Shown here: positions 8,978 through 16,775 of the stretch, piece by piece
Numbering within the stretch: the first letter of the stretch is position 1
Layout of the letters: the number at the start of each line of letters is the position of its first letter
From: Candidatus Yonathbacteria bacterium
GTDB lineage: Bacteria > Patescibacteriota > Minisyncoccia > Phycocordibacterales > UBA1550
Direction of reading: 5' to 3'
DNA length: 32,738 nt
Assembly (NCBI GenBank): GCA_016215205.1
Contig: JACRKU010000004.1
Span: 1 to 32,738, forward strand
Program-made: the position numbers and the translations under genes
The notes under the pieces: generated by a model
The model's input: only the letters and a program-made list of their open reading frames with translations
Told to the model about the DNA's origin: nothing
Database searches by the model: none

Positions 8978-10219
8978 ATGAAAAAATCAACCAATAAAAG
9001 TTTACATCCAAGACGAGAATCTACTGATTCTAAAGCGGCTAAAAAGGTTGCAAAAAAATCAGTAAAAAAACCGGCAAAAAAGTCCGTTAGAAAGGCTGCC
9101 AAAAAAGTATTGCCTAAAAAAGCGAAGCGTGTCTCAAAGAAAAAGTCAACTGTTGGATGGGAGGAGAAAGCGACACGGCTCATTCTCAAGGGTCGCGGAC
9201 GCGGATTCATAACATACAACGAAATTTTGAAAGAGTTTCCTCAGGTTGAACAGGACGTGATTTTTCTCGATACGCTGTACGAAAAGCTCGGAGATGCGGG
9301 TGTGGATATTCTCGAAAGCGGCGGACTCCTTGAGCTCGAACCGGAGGAAGTCTTGACGCATAAAAAATATACTTACAAGAGCGGGGACTCTTCGTATGAC
9401 TCGATTCAGATGTATCTGAAAGAAATTGGCCAATACCCGCTCCTTTCGGCGGGGGACGAGCGCGACCTCGCGCAGCGCATTGAAGCAGGCGATGAAGAAG
9501 GGAAAAACCTTCTCGCGCGCGCAAACCTCCGCTTGGTTGTATCTATCGCAAAAAAATATGTGGGACGAAGTGCGGACTTGACGCTTCTTGACCTTATTCA
9601 AGAGGGAAACATCGGTCTTTTTAAAGCGGTGGAAAAATTTGACTGGGAAAAGGGGTACAAGTTTTCGACATACGCGACATGGTGGATTCGTCAGGCTATT
9701 ACCCGCGCGCTTGCGGATCAATCGCGCACTATTCGTATTCCTGTGCATATGGTTGAAACGATTTCAAAGTACAAACAGGTAGTGCGTCGTTTGTCGCAGG
9801 ACCTAGGCCGCGAGCCGCTTCCGGGCGAAGTCGCGACGGAAATGGGGCTTGATGTGGAAAAAATCTATAATATTAAAAAAATCGACCAAGATACGGTTTC
9901 ACTTGAGAAGCCGATAGGGGACGATGACGACAAATCAACTCTTGGCGAATTTATCGCGGATGACAAGATTCTTTCACCAGCACAGGATTCCGCTCAGCGA
10001 ATTCTTTCCGACCAAGTAAAAGAAATCCTCGGCGACCTTTCTGAAAAAGAGAGAAAGATTCTCGAGCTTCGCCACGGCCTTGTGGACGGCGTGGTGCACA
10101 CACTCGAGGAAGTAGGTCGCGAGTTTGCAGTAACGCGCGAGCGCATTCGCCAGATTGAGGCAAAGGCTATAGAGAAGATTCGCGCGCATGATAAGGTGGA
10201 CAAACTGCGGAATTACTAA
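8978..10219 (+). CDS. rpoD: Primary RNA polymerase sigma factor (sigma70/SigA)
   Basis: Housekeeping sigma factor, 413 aa. Residues ~15-55 are an Ala/Lys-rich tail ([16 protein letters not shown]...). A region 1.1-like segment follows ([21 protein letters not shown]). Region 1.2 is [21 protein letters not shown]. Region 2 contains [34 protein letters not shown] and [34 protein letters not shown], including the -10 recognition helix. Region 3 is next, then region 4 with the helix-turn-helix [28 protein letters not shown]. The last is the -35 binding helix, so -35 recognition should be possible even though many promoters here lack a clear -35. The gene abuts dnaG, and its stop codon lies inside a long palindromic element. 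Confidence 0.96.
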   Translation: MKKSTNKSLHPRRESTDSKAAKKVAKKSVKKPAKKSVRKAAKKVLPKKAKRVSKKKSTVGWEEKATRLILKGRGRGFITYNEILKEFPQVEQDVIFLDTLYEKLGDAGVDILESGGLLELEPEEVLTHKKYTYKSGDSSYDSIQMYLKEIGQYPLLSAGDERDLAQRIEAGDEEGKNLLARANLRLVVSIAKKYVGRSADLTLLDLIQEGNIGLFKAVEKFDWEKGYKFSTYATWWIRQAITRALADQSRTIRIPVHMVETISKYKQVVRRLSQDLGREPLPGEVATEMGLDVEKIYNIKKIDQDTVSLEKPIGDDDDKSTLGEFIADDKILSPAQDSAQRILSDQVKEILGDLSEKERKILELRHGLVDGVVHTLEEVGREFAVTRERIRQIEAKAIEKIRAHDKVDKLRNY

Positions 10220-10375
10220 ACCAGCGAATTTTAAAAACTTTTTCTCGGTGCCTCGTTTTGAGGGTACGGATTTTTTGAAGCTTAAAAAATCCTGAAGAGC
10301 TCGTGTCGACACACTCGCAACCCCCTCAAAACGAGGCACGCTCAACAAGTTTTTAAATACGTCTGGTTTGGTAAT
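10212..10375. repeat. Large multi-arm inverted-repeat element
   Basis: Nested complementary arms run inward. 10212-10224 (attactaaaccag, containing the rpoD stop) pairs with 10363-10375, with one G-U. After a 5x5 internal loop, TTTAAAAACTT 10230-10240 pairs with 10347-10357. After a 7x7 internal loop, GTGCCTCGTTTTGAGGG 10248-10264 pairs perfectly with 10323-10339. The 58-nt core holds a second hairpin, GGATTTTTT-gaagctt-AAAAAATCC (10268-10292), and the palindrome GTGTCGACAC (10303-10312). As RNA this folds into a long stalk with a three-way junction; as DNA it could form a cruciform or be a MITE-like element. Its function is unknown. It also accounts for most of the rpoD-dsbA gap. Confidence 0.8.
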
Positions 10376-10390
10376 GTCCTTGCGAGAAAG

Positions 10391-10427
10391 GAAAAAGGGC
10401 GGACACTTGCGTGTCCGCCCTTTTTTT
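10391..10427. terminator. Bidirectional rho-independent terminator
   Basis: A perfect 10-bp GC-rich stem, GGGCGGACAC (10397-10406) with GTGTCCGCCC (10411-10420), closes a 4-nt loop (ttgc). It is followed by seven Ts, and five As precede it, giving a U-tract on the minus-strand transcript as well. It lies between the convergent rpoD and dsbA-like genes and should stop transcription from both sides. Confidence 0.93.
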
Positions 10428-10452
10428 GTCAGTTGTTAATTGTCACTCGTGC

Positions 10453-11166
10453 CTACTTTAGCAATGCTTCAATCTGCGCTTTCACTGCTTCGTATGGCTG
10501 TGCGCCTTGAATACTGTCCACCGGTTTCTTGTTTACAAGAATGATTGAAAACGGCGTGCCATTTTGAGCAAATATACGATTTTTTTCAAGGTTCTTGTCC
10601 ACAATCGCTTTCATCTCATCGCCTTCAAGACATTTATTAAATGCTGTAACGTCTAATCCAATATTATTTGCAATCTTTGGAAGCTCTGCCGGGTCAAGCT
10701 GATTATTCCCGGGCGTTATTTCGAAAAGATTGTTACTGTATTCCCAGAACTTAATATTGTTGCCAAGTTTGTTTGCACATTCAAGCGCTTGCGCTTCTTT
10801 TGCCGCTTTTGTATGTTGAGGAACAACTATCAAGTGGCGATATACCCACGCAACTTTGCCGTCTTTCCCATACTCATTCATTATTCTCTGCATCGTTGGA
10901 TGGAATAATTTACAGTAAGGGCACTCGGTATCCGAGTATTCCACAATTACCACTTTTGCATCAGGGTTGCCCAGGATATGGTCGTCCGGAGTAACAGGCT
11001 CAACGGTTCCTATTGGTTGCGCAGCTACCGCAGGAAAAATCCCCTTTTTACCGTCGCCGAAATAGACTGCTCCCGCGATAGCAAGTCCCGCAACAACAAT
11101 CGCAAATGGGATTGCGTAATTTTGCCCTGATGATACTTGTGGTGCTGTTGCATTTTCTCCATCCAT
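10453..11166 (-). CDS. Membrane-anchored DsbA-family thiol-disulfide oxidoreductase
   Basis: The 237-aa protein has one N-terminal membrane segment (residues ~18-36, YAIPFAIVVAGLAIAGAVYF) and then an extracytoplasmic thioredoxin-fold domain. The active site CPYC is at residues 82-85 in DTECPYCKLFHP. A TP pair, the expected cis-Pro position, occurs near the C-terminus (NGTPFSIILVNKKP). The helical insertion between these is as in the Thioredoxin_4/DsbA family. It probably forms or isomerises disulfides in exported proteins. The pilins and surface proteins in this window carry paired cysteines and would be plausible substrates, though that is inference. No VKOR/DsbB partner is encoded nearby. 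It is a single-gene unit transcribed toward rpoD. Confidence 0.9.
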   Translation of the reverse strand: MDGENATAPQVSSGQNYAIPFAIVVAGLAIAGAVYFGDGKKGIFPAVAAQPIGTVEPVTPDDHILGNPDAKVVIVEYSDTECPYCKLFHPTMQRIMNEYGKDGKVAWVYRHLIVVPQHTKAAKEAQALECANKLGNNIKFWEYSNNLFEITPGNNQLDPAELPKIANNIGLDVTAFNKCLEGDEMKAIVDKNLEKNRIFAQNGTPFSIILVNKKPVDSIQGAQPYEAVKAQIEALLK

Positions 11167-11196
11167 GTTTTTTATAAATTATTATTGTTAAGTCAT

Positions 11197-11213
11197 AATA
11201 GTATACTACTATT
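11197..11213 (-). promoter_or_regulatory. Probable dsbA-like gene promoter with overlapping inverted repeat
   Basis: On the minus strand a -10 TATACT (11200-11205) lies 33 bases before the start codon. It is embedded in AATAGTA-tac-TACTATT (11197-11213), a 7-bp inverted repeat that could be a repressor operator. A clear -35 is not evident. Confidence 0.45.
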
Positions 11214-11243
11214 CAATGTTTTTTGTCCATAAAAGCGATTCTG

Positions 11244-11252
11244 TGGTAAACT
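11244..11252 (+). promoter_or_regulatory. Extended -10 promoter of engB, likely leaderless
   Basis: TGG-TAAACT has the extended -10 form and ends only 6 bases before the engB ATG at 11259. Initiation at the normal distance would therefore start the transcript on or next to the ATG. No Shine-Dalgarno sequence exists. Confidence 0.5.
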
Positions 11253-11258
11253 GATGAA

Positions 11259-11834
11259 ATGAATGTTACGAGCGCGGAATTTGCAAAAGGTATTATTGGC
11301 ACTGATTCGATTTTGGATGAAAAATATCCGCAAGTCGCTTTTGTCGGGCGATCCAACGCGGGGAAATCCAGCGTTATCAACTCCCTCGTGATGCGCAAAG
11401 ATTTGGTGAAATCGAGCTCAATGCCGGGCAAGACAAAAGAGATTAACTTTTTTCTTATCAATAAAAAGTTTTACTTTGTGGACCTCCCCGGATATGGTTT
11501 TGCTCGTATGGGCGCAAAAGGCGCGGAGAAGATTCGCAAACTTATTTTGTGGTATTTGGGGAGCGGGGAGGCGCGCGCGCGGCTAGCAGTGCTCATTGTT
11601 GATTCCACTGTAAAGCCAATGTCATACGACAAAGAAATGGCCGATATTTTACGCGCTGAAAAGATTCCATTTGTGATTGTGGCGAATAAAATAGACTGTT
11701 TAAACCAAACCGAACGCGCGCATAATATCAAATCCATAGAAGCGGCTCTTGGTGGAGCGGTTGTGCTATACTCCGCGCGCACCCACCACGGGAGGGAAGA
11801 ACTATTGGAGATAATTGTTAAGTCGGTCAAATAG
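11259..11834 (+). CDS. engB: Ribosome biogenesis GTP-binding protein EngB (YsxC/YihA)
   Basis: Small TRAFAC GTPase, 191 aa, needed for large ribosomal subunit assembly. G motifs are in order: G1 GRSNAGKSS (30-38), G2-region PGKT (SSSMPGKTKEINFF), G3 DLPGYG near residue 75, G4 ANKID (NKxD) near 145, and G5 SAR near 173. The spacing and the DLPGYGFA motif distinguish EngB from Era and Der. Length is normal for the family. It stands apart from its neighbours: divergent from the dsbA-like gene, with 110 bases before znuA. Read-through into znuA is possible because no terminator is visible. Confidence 0.95.
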   Translation: MNVTSAEFAKGIIGTDSILDEKYPQVAFVGRSNAGKSSVINSLVMRKDLVKSSSMPGKTKEINFFLINKKFYFVDLPGYGFARMGAKGAEKIRKLILWYLGSGEARARLAVLIVDSTVKPMSYDKEMADILRAEKIPFVIVANKIDCLNQTERAHNIKSIEAALGGAVVLYSARTHHGREELLEIIVKSVK

Positions 11835-11842
11835 TATGTCAA

Positions 11843-11946
11843 ATCCCGTTAGAAGTTTTTTTGTAATATGTATCGAGGATACTCAGTAGATAATGAAAAG
11901 AGTAATGTGTATAATTAGTTCTTAATAATTAAACTTCTAACGGGAT
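11843..11946. repeat. 16-bp inverted repeat enclosing the znuA promoter and reaching its start codon
   Basis: ATCCCGTTAGAAGTTT (11843-11858) and its perfect reverse complement AAACTTCTAACGGGAT (11931-11946) flank a 72-bp AT-rich segment. The right arm ends within the znuA ATG (11945-11947). The enclosed segment contains TATAAT at 11910-11915, a likely znuA -10. Possible roles are translational occlusion in read-through RNA, a DNA-looping operator, or an invertible promoter cassette. Confidence 0.8.
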
Positions 11947-12880
11947 GAAAATAATTATAAATCGCAAGTTTGTTCTTGTCGCAACCATTTTTGCCATTGT
12001 TTTCGGAGCGATATTTTTATTTTCATCGCGAATTCCAGAGAGCGACACGGGGAATGCGGGTATTCGAATCGTCGCGAGTTTTTATCCTCTTTCGTATGCC
12101 GCAAATGCCGTCGGTGGTGATTCTGTTACTGTTTATAACTTGGTTCCTGCAGGTGTGGAGCCGCATGATTTTGAGCCATCCGCGCGCGACCTTATCAAAA
12201 TAGGAAATGCGGACATTTTGCTTTACAATGGCGCCGCATTTGAACCGTGGATTAAAAAATGGGAACAAGGGAGTTCCCCGCGCCCTAAGCGCGCTATAAA
12301 CATGACAAACGCCCTAAAAGCGCAAGGGGTAAATTTTATCGAAAACGACGGAGCGATAGATCCGCACTTCTGGCTTGACCCTGTAATAATGAAAAGTGAA
12401 ACAAAAATTATTCGTGATGTGCTAAGTCAGGTTGACCCCGCGCACAAAGATTTATTTAATGAAAACGCAAACCGGCTTTTGAACAGTTTGGATGCGCTAG
12501 ATCAAAATTATCGGGCAGGGTTATCTTTGTGCACTTTGCGTGATGTGGTGGTTTTGCACAAAGCGTTCAATTATCTCGCGCGGGAGTATCAATTTTCCGC
12601 GATTTCAATCGCGGGGATTTCTCCGGACGAAGAGCCGTCGCCAAAGAGTCTTTCACGCATCACCGAGATTGTGCGAACGAAAGGCGTCAAGTATATTTTC
12701 TCCGAGACAGTTGCAAGTCCAAAGTTTTCAGAGTTGATTGCGCGCGAAATTGGCGGCACAACCCTCGTGCTCAATCCCATTGAAAGTCTCACCCCAAATG
12801 AGGTACAATTGGGAGAAGATTATATTTCCAAAATGGAAACGAACTTAAATAACTTGCGAAAAGCAATGTCATGCAATTAG
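11945..12880 (+). CDS. znuA: Zinc ABC transporter substrate-binding protein (ZnuA-like)
   Basis: Extracytoplasmic cluster A-I metal-binding protein of 311 aa. Residues ~8-27 form a hydrophobic N-terminal segment. There is no lipobox Cys, so it is probably an uncleaved anchor or signal peptide. The expected metal ligands are H74 (GVEPHDFEPS), H141 (DPHFWLDP), H205 (VVLHKAFNY) and the acidic E254 (IFSETVASPK). The DPHFWLDP form favours zinc over manganese. The His-rich loop of proteobacterial ZnuA is missing, as in many Gram-positive homologues. It is first in an operon with the ATPase (16-nt gap) and permease. The inverted repeat at its start suggests regulated expression, but no recognisable Zur box was seen. 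Confidence 0.9.
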   Translation: MKIIINRKFVLVATIFAIVFGAIFLFSSRIPESDTGNAGIRIVASFYPLSYAANAVGGDSVTVYNLVPAGVEPHDFEPSARDLIKIGNADILLYNGAAFEPWIKKWEQGSSPRPKRAINMTNALKAQGVNFIENDGAIDPHFWLDPVIMKSETKIIRDVLSQVDPAHKDLFNENANRLLNSLDALDQNYRAGLSLCTLRDVVVLHKAFNYLAREYQFSAISIAGISPDEEPSPKSLSRITEIVRTKGVKYIFSETVASPKFSELIAREIGGTTLVLNPIESLTPNEVQLGEDYISKMETNLNNLRKAMSCN

Positions 12881-12896
12881 TCATTAGATTTTAAAC

Positions 12897-13661
12897 ATGC
12901 CGCTAGAAGAACCATACATCGAGCTCGACAATGTGAGCTTTTCATACGATGACACGCCGGTAATAGAGAACCTCACATTTACAGTGCGCAAGGGTGAGTA
13001 TTTGGGTATCATAGGTCCGAACGGCGGCGGAAAGACCACCCTAATCAAAGTAATCTTGGGGCTTCTTCATCAAACGGAAGGCAGGGTTGTGCTTTTTGGA
13101 AAGGATCGTCACGATTTTAAAGAAAAACATCGCATCGGCTATGTGCCTCAGCGAGTAACGCAAACAGACAAGGAGTTTCCCGCGACCGTTTTTGAAGTTG
13201 TGAAAACAGGCCGTATCGCGCGTCTTGGATTTTTTGAAAGATTTACAAAAAAAGATATCGATGCGGTGGAGCGCGCGATGGAAATTTCCGGTGTTGCGAA
13301 GTATCGTGATACGCTCGTGGGGAATCTTTCCGGCGGGGAGCGTCAGCGCGTGTTTATCGCGCGCGCGCTTGCGAGCGAGCCCGATGTCCTCATTCTCGAC
13401 GAGCCGACTGTGGGTGTCGATATTGGTGCGCAAAAAACATTTTATGATTTTTTGTCGTCTTTAAACCGCGACCAGCACTTAACTATCATTTTTATATCGC
13501 ACGATGTCGACGCAGTTTCTCAAGAAACAAAAACCGTACTCTGCCTCAACCACAATCTTGTTTGTCACGGGCTTCCCCACGACCTGCTCAATGAACATGT
13601 TTTGGAGCGATTGTACGGTAAGCATTCGAAACTTTTAACACATAAGGACACTCCCAATTAA
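12897..13661 (+). CDS. znuC: Zinc ABC transporter ATP-binding protein (ZnuC-like)
   Basis: Nucleotide-binding subunit, 254 aa, energising metal import with ZnuB. Walker A is GPNGGGKTT (40-48), the Q-loop region is YVPQRVTQ, the ABC signature is LSGGERQRV near residue 145, Walker B is VLILDEPTVGVD and the H-loop is FISHD. The sequence and the operon position between a cluster A-I binding protein and a nine-TM-type permease support a metal transporter of the Znu/Mnt class. The permease starts 5 nt after the stop. No Shine-Dalgarno sequence is present. Confidence 0.93.
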   Translation: MPLEEPYIELDNVSFSYDDTPVIENLTFTVRKGEYLGIIGPNGGGKTTLIKVILGLLHQTEGRVVLFGKDRHDFKEKHRIGYVPQRVTQTDKEFPATVFEVVKTGRIARLGFFERFTKKDIDAVERAMEISGVAKYRDTLVGNLSGGERQRVFIARALASEPDVLILDEPTVGVDIGAQKTFYDFLSSLNRDQHLTIIFISHDVDAVSQETKTVLCLNHNLVCHGLPHDLLNEHVLERLYGKHSKLLTHKDTPN

Positions 13662-13666
13662 TTTAT

Positions 13667-14467
13667 ATGCTTGAGATATTTCAATATGACTTTATGATAC
13701 GCGCCTTTGAGGCGGGAATCGCAATAGGAATCGTTGCGCCGCTTATCGGTATGTTTCTCGTGGTGAGAAGGTATTCACTCATGGCGGATACCCTTGCGCA
13801 TGTTTCGTTTGCTGGGGTAGCTATCGGGCTTTTTCTTAAAATAAATCCTATTTTTTCCGCTATCGGACTTTCTGTGCTGGCTTCTTTTGGCATCGAGTCT
13901 TTGCGCAACTCACGCCGTATTTTTGGGGAGTCGGTGCTTGCACTGTTTCTTTCGGGTTCGCTCGCGATTGCGGTCATTATTCTCTCTCTCGCAAAAGGAT
14001 TCAATGCAAATTTATTCAGTTATTTGTTTGGGAGTATTTCAACGGTTTCAACCGCGGACTTGTTGGTAATTATCGTGCTTGCCATAGTAGTGTTTTTGGA
14101 TGTGATGTTTCTTTACAAAGAATTGTTCTTTACTTCATTTGACCCGGAACTTGCGGAAGCGAGCGGTCTTCCGGTAAAGGCAATCAACCTTATGACCGTG
14201 ATGCTCGCGGCGGTGGCGGTGGCCATCTCTATCCGCATTGTCGGCGTGCTTCTCATTGGCGCGCTAATAGTGATTCCCGTCATCTCCGCAATGCAGTATG
14301 GCCGCGGTTTCCGCTTCACGCTTATTTTGTCTGTTATATTCTCACTTACCTCTGTTATTTTGGGTTTGTTTGCATCATATTATCTTGACCTTGCGTCTGG
14401 CGGCGCGATAGTGGTAGTCGCTCTCATTATTTTCTTGTTCAGTCTTGCATTAGTAAAGCGCAGTTAA
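13667..14467 (+). CDS. znuB: Zinc ABC transporter permease (ZnuB-like)
   Basis: Integral membrane subunit of 266 aa with about eight hydrophobic segments over most of its length. The N-terminal FLVVRRYSLMADTLAHVSFAGVAIGL and the central DPELAEASGLPVKAINLM are family signatures of the ABC-3 metal permeases; the latter is the cytoplasmic coupling region that contacts ZnuC. It is the last gene of the znu operon. A hairpin follows before the convergent FAD oxidase gene. Confidence 0.92.
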   Translation: MLEIFQYDFMIRAFEAGIAIGIVAPLIGMFLVVRRYSLMADTLAHVSFAGVAIGLFLKINPIFSAIGLSVLASFGIESLRNSRRIFGESVLALFLSGSLAIAVIILSLAKGFNANLFSYLFGSISTVSTADLLVIIVLAIVVFLDVMFLYKELFFTSFDPELAEASGLPVKAINLMTVMLAAVAVAISIRIVGVLLIGALIVIPVISAMQYGRGFRFTLILSVIFSLTSVILGLFASYYLDLASGGAIVVVALIIFLFSLALVKRS

Positions 14468-14473
14468 GTTCAA

Positions 14474-14519
14474 ACCGTACACTATCCTTGTTTCTCAGCA
14501 TGGAGATGGCGTGTACGGT
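14474..14519. terminator. Hairpin between convergent znuB and FAD oxidase genes
   Basis: ACCGTACAC (14474-14482) pairs with GTGTACGGT (14511-14519) around a 28-nt loop that contains a small TCTC/GAGA hairpin. It fills the 57-nt convergent spacer but lacks a U-tract, so termination is plausible but unproven. Confidence 0.45.
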
Positions 14520-14524
14520 CTGGG

Positions 14525-16159
14525 TTAGTACACCTTATCAATATGCTCTTTTATGTACGCAAGGTCGTGGCCGTACACTTTTTTGCCGGGATTGAAGATG
14601 TTTTTCGGATCAAAAATATTTTTTGTTTCCTCAAAGAGGCGGTAGATTTTGTCGCCGTACATTTGGCGGAGATATGCAGTGCGAATGAGTCCGTCGTTGT
14701 GTTCTGCAGACATTGAGCCGCCGAACGAAAAGACCAAGTCAAATACTTTCTGCGAAAGCTCCATTACAATATCGCGGTCGCGCGCATTACGCAGGTTCAT
14801 AAGCGGAATAATATGCAGGTTGCCGTCGCCAATGTGTCCGGCAATGGTGTAGGTGAGTTTGTACTCCTTCATCACCTCCGCGAGTTTTGGTAAAAATTCC
14901 GGAAGACGCTCCGGCGCTACGATTATGTCGTCTATAAACGGCGCGGTTTTATCGCTCCCGCCGTGCTTGCGCAAAAGATTGAAACTCTCGTGGCGAATCG
15001 TCCAAAATTTTTCCGCGTCTTTTTGCGTTTTCATTATCTCCATCTGCACGGGGAACCGCTTCAAGTCTTCAAACGCGCGCTTGGCTTTTTGGGACGCTTC
15101 TTCCTCGGAGTCGCCGGTAAACTCGGCAAGAAGCACAAGCTTGGGAGCTCCGCCTTTCAAAACCATTAATACCTCCGGAATAAACGACAAACCGAGTTTA
15201 ATAATGCCTGTTTTTAAAGACTTAACAATGTCAGGGAAGAAACGAACGGCAAACTTAAATGTATGGTCGTCGTATGACTCGAATGTTTCCGGTTTGTGCG
15301 TAAGTACCCGCGCGACAATATCTGAAAGTTTGCCAAGGTCCGGTAAAAATATAACCATGAGCTTCCTGTGTTCCTTTGGCTTAATGAGCGCAAATTCTAT
15401 TTCAGTAAAAACCCCGAGAGTGCCTTCGGAGCCGGTAAAAAGTTTTGTAAGGTCAAAAGTTTTCCTGTCCCATATATTCCACAAGGCGTAGCCAGTTGAA
15501 TTTTTTGCGACTTTTGGTTTCGCGCTTTTTATTATGTCGTAATTTTTCTCAAGGAGGTCAAACATGCGTCGGTATATGTCGCCTTCAAGCGTTTGGAGCT
15601 TTTTTTTCTCTTCGAGCTCTGCGGGAGTAAGCGGCCCAAATTCATATTCATTGCCGTCCGAAAGCACGACTTTCAGGCGCTTGACCCAATTCTCTGTGCT
15701 CCCGTAGGTGAGTGTCATTTCACCGGATGCGTTGGTGCCTGTCATGCCGCCCACGGCGCAGATATTTCTTGACGCCGGAAAGGATGGCATAATAACCCCC
15801 TTTTCTTTTGTCGCTTTATCCATATCGCGATAAAAAACTCCAGGCTCCACGACAACGCGTCCGGCGGTAACGCTCTTGATGTGATTCATGTCGCCTACGT
15901 CAATAATGATAGAGTCATTGAGCGCGCCGCCCGCCATACCGGTGCCCGCCGCACGAGCTGTGAGAGAAAGCGTTTTGTCCGCATCCTTTTTGCTTGCAAC
16001 GAATGAGACAATCTTTTTGATATCGTCCGCGTTTTTCGGTTTGACGGCGAGCTTTGGGCGTAGCTCAAACAAACTCGTGTCATTTTCGTATTTAATGAGT
16101 GTTTCCGCATCACCGAAGATTTCGCCTTCAAAACCCATATCTCTGATTTTTGCTTCCAT
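14525..16159 (-). CDS. FAD-binding oxidoreductase, glycolate/lactate-dehydrogenase type (GlcD-like)
   Basis: The 544-aa flavoprotein has an N-terminal VAO/FAD_binding_4 domain (residues ~35-240: LTARAAGTGMAGGALNDS and GGMTGTNASGEMTLTYGSTENWV). Its C-terminal FAD-oxidase domain carries TIAGHIGDGNLHIIPL and SAEHNDGLIRTAYL, with the typical end FDPKNIFNPGKKV. Family members oxidise 2-hydroxy acids (glycolate, D-lactate, 2-hydroxyglutarate) using FAD; the substrate cannot be told from sequence. The Fe-S/CCG domain found in fused relatives such as YdiJ is absent. The gene begins 2 nt after the LytR_C gene and is the last gene of the PilMN-PilO-LytR_C operon. That is an odd place for a catabolic enzyme. 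Confidence 0.88.
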   Translation of the reverse strand: MEAKIRDMGFEGEIFGDAETLIKYENDTSLFELRPKLAVKPKNADDIKKIVSFVASKKDADKTLSLTARAAGTGMAGGALNDSIIIDVGDMNHIKSVTAGRVVVEPGVFYRDMDKATKEKGVIMPSFPASRNICAVGGMTGTNASGEMTLTYGSTENWVKRLKVVLSDGNEYEFGPLTPAELEEKKKLQTLEGDIYRRMFDLLEKNYDIIKSAKPKVAKNSTGYALWNIWDRKTFDLTKLFTGSEGTLGVFTEIEFALIKPKEHRKLMVIFLPDLGKLSDIVARVLTHKPETFESYDDHTFKFAVRFFPDIVKSLKTGIIKLGLSFIPEVLMVLKGGAPKLVLLAEFTGDSEEEASQKAKRAFEDLKRFPVQMEIMKTQKDAEKFWTIRHESFNLLRKHGGSDKTAPFIDDIIVAPERLPEFLPKLAEVMKEYKLTYTIAGHIGDGNLHIIPLMNLRNARDRDIVMELSQKVFDLVFSFGGSMSAEHNDGLIRTAYLRQMYGDKIYRLFEETKNIFDPKNIFNPGKKVYGHDLAYIKEHIDKVY

Positions 16160-16161
16160 TT

Positions 16162-16758
16162 TTATTCGGTGCCGATGATTATTGTCGCATCAAAAGAAGC
16201 GCTTTCTCCTGTTGTGTTTGCGGTTGCGTTCGGATAAATTTTTCTCACTTCCTCAAGAAGCGCATCGCTCAAAGAAGCACTACTTTTTTTGATTGTAACA
16301 GTCGTGGTGTCGCGCTGTTTCTTTTCGTTTCCCGTTGTTGCTTTGGAAAAACCGGCGGATAGGAGCGCTTGACTGAGCGCGGTAGCAACTCCGCTTTTTG
16401 TCGTGCTGTTTAGGATGCTTATGGTAATGGACTTTTTATCCAAAATTTGTGATGTTTCTGCACTAGCTGGTGAAGACGAAGCGACAGAAGCGGGTTCGAC
16501 AACCGCATTTTTCTTCGATTCGGTGCTGATTCCAAGTTTCTTTGCAACAAGAGTGTAATTTGTCATATTGAGAGCGCTTGATTCGCTCGATGTGTCGCCT
16601 GAAAAAGCGGTGTTGATATTTTTCGCTATGAATTGCGTGGAAAAGGAAAAGAGAACACCAGTGACAATAATGAACAAAGAAATAATTCCGGGATACACCA
16701 AGTTGCGAGGTTTTATCTCGGAGACCTTAATGCGCAGATTTTGTATAAATTGAGACAT
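16162..16758 (-). CDS. Membrane-anchored LytR C-terminal domain protein
   Basis: The 198-aa protein has a short cytoplasmic N-terminus, one membrane segment (~residues 19-42, YPGIISLFIIVTGVLFSFSTQFI), a Ser/Ala-rich linker and a C-terminal LytR_C-like domain. That domain reads ITISILNSTTKSGVATALSQALLSAGF...TTVTIKKSS...LLEEVRKIYP; the 'I.VLNGT...G.A......L...GF' pattern is its signature. LytR_C domains are thought to act at the cell wall. Its place directly downstream of PilO (17-nt gap) suggests it anchors or aligns the pilus at the peptidoglycan, a role PilP/PilQ partners fill in Gram-negatives. That role is inference. Confidence 0.8.
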   Translation of the reverse strand: MSQFIQNLRIKVSEIKPRNLVYPGIISLFIIVTGVLFSFSTQFIAKNINTAFSGDTSSESSALNMTNYTLVAKKLGISTESKKNAVVEPASVASSSPASAETSQILDKKSITISILNSTTKSGVATALSQALLSAGFSKATTGNEKKQRDTTTVTIKKSSASLSDALLEEVRKIYPNATANTTGESASFDATIIIGTE

Positions 16759-16775
16759 ATGTGTTTGTTTTTATT

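Noticed and set aside
10248-10339. Plain rho-independent terminator of rpoD
   Set aside because: The 17-bp arms are separated by 58 structured nucleotides and lack a U-tract; a proper terminator lies at 10391-10427.
14853-15491. 212-aa plus-strand ORF opposite the FAD oxidase gene
   Set aside because: The minus-strand frame encodes an intact flavoprotein with clear motifs; the plus-strand frame is Ser-rich shadow sequence.
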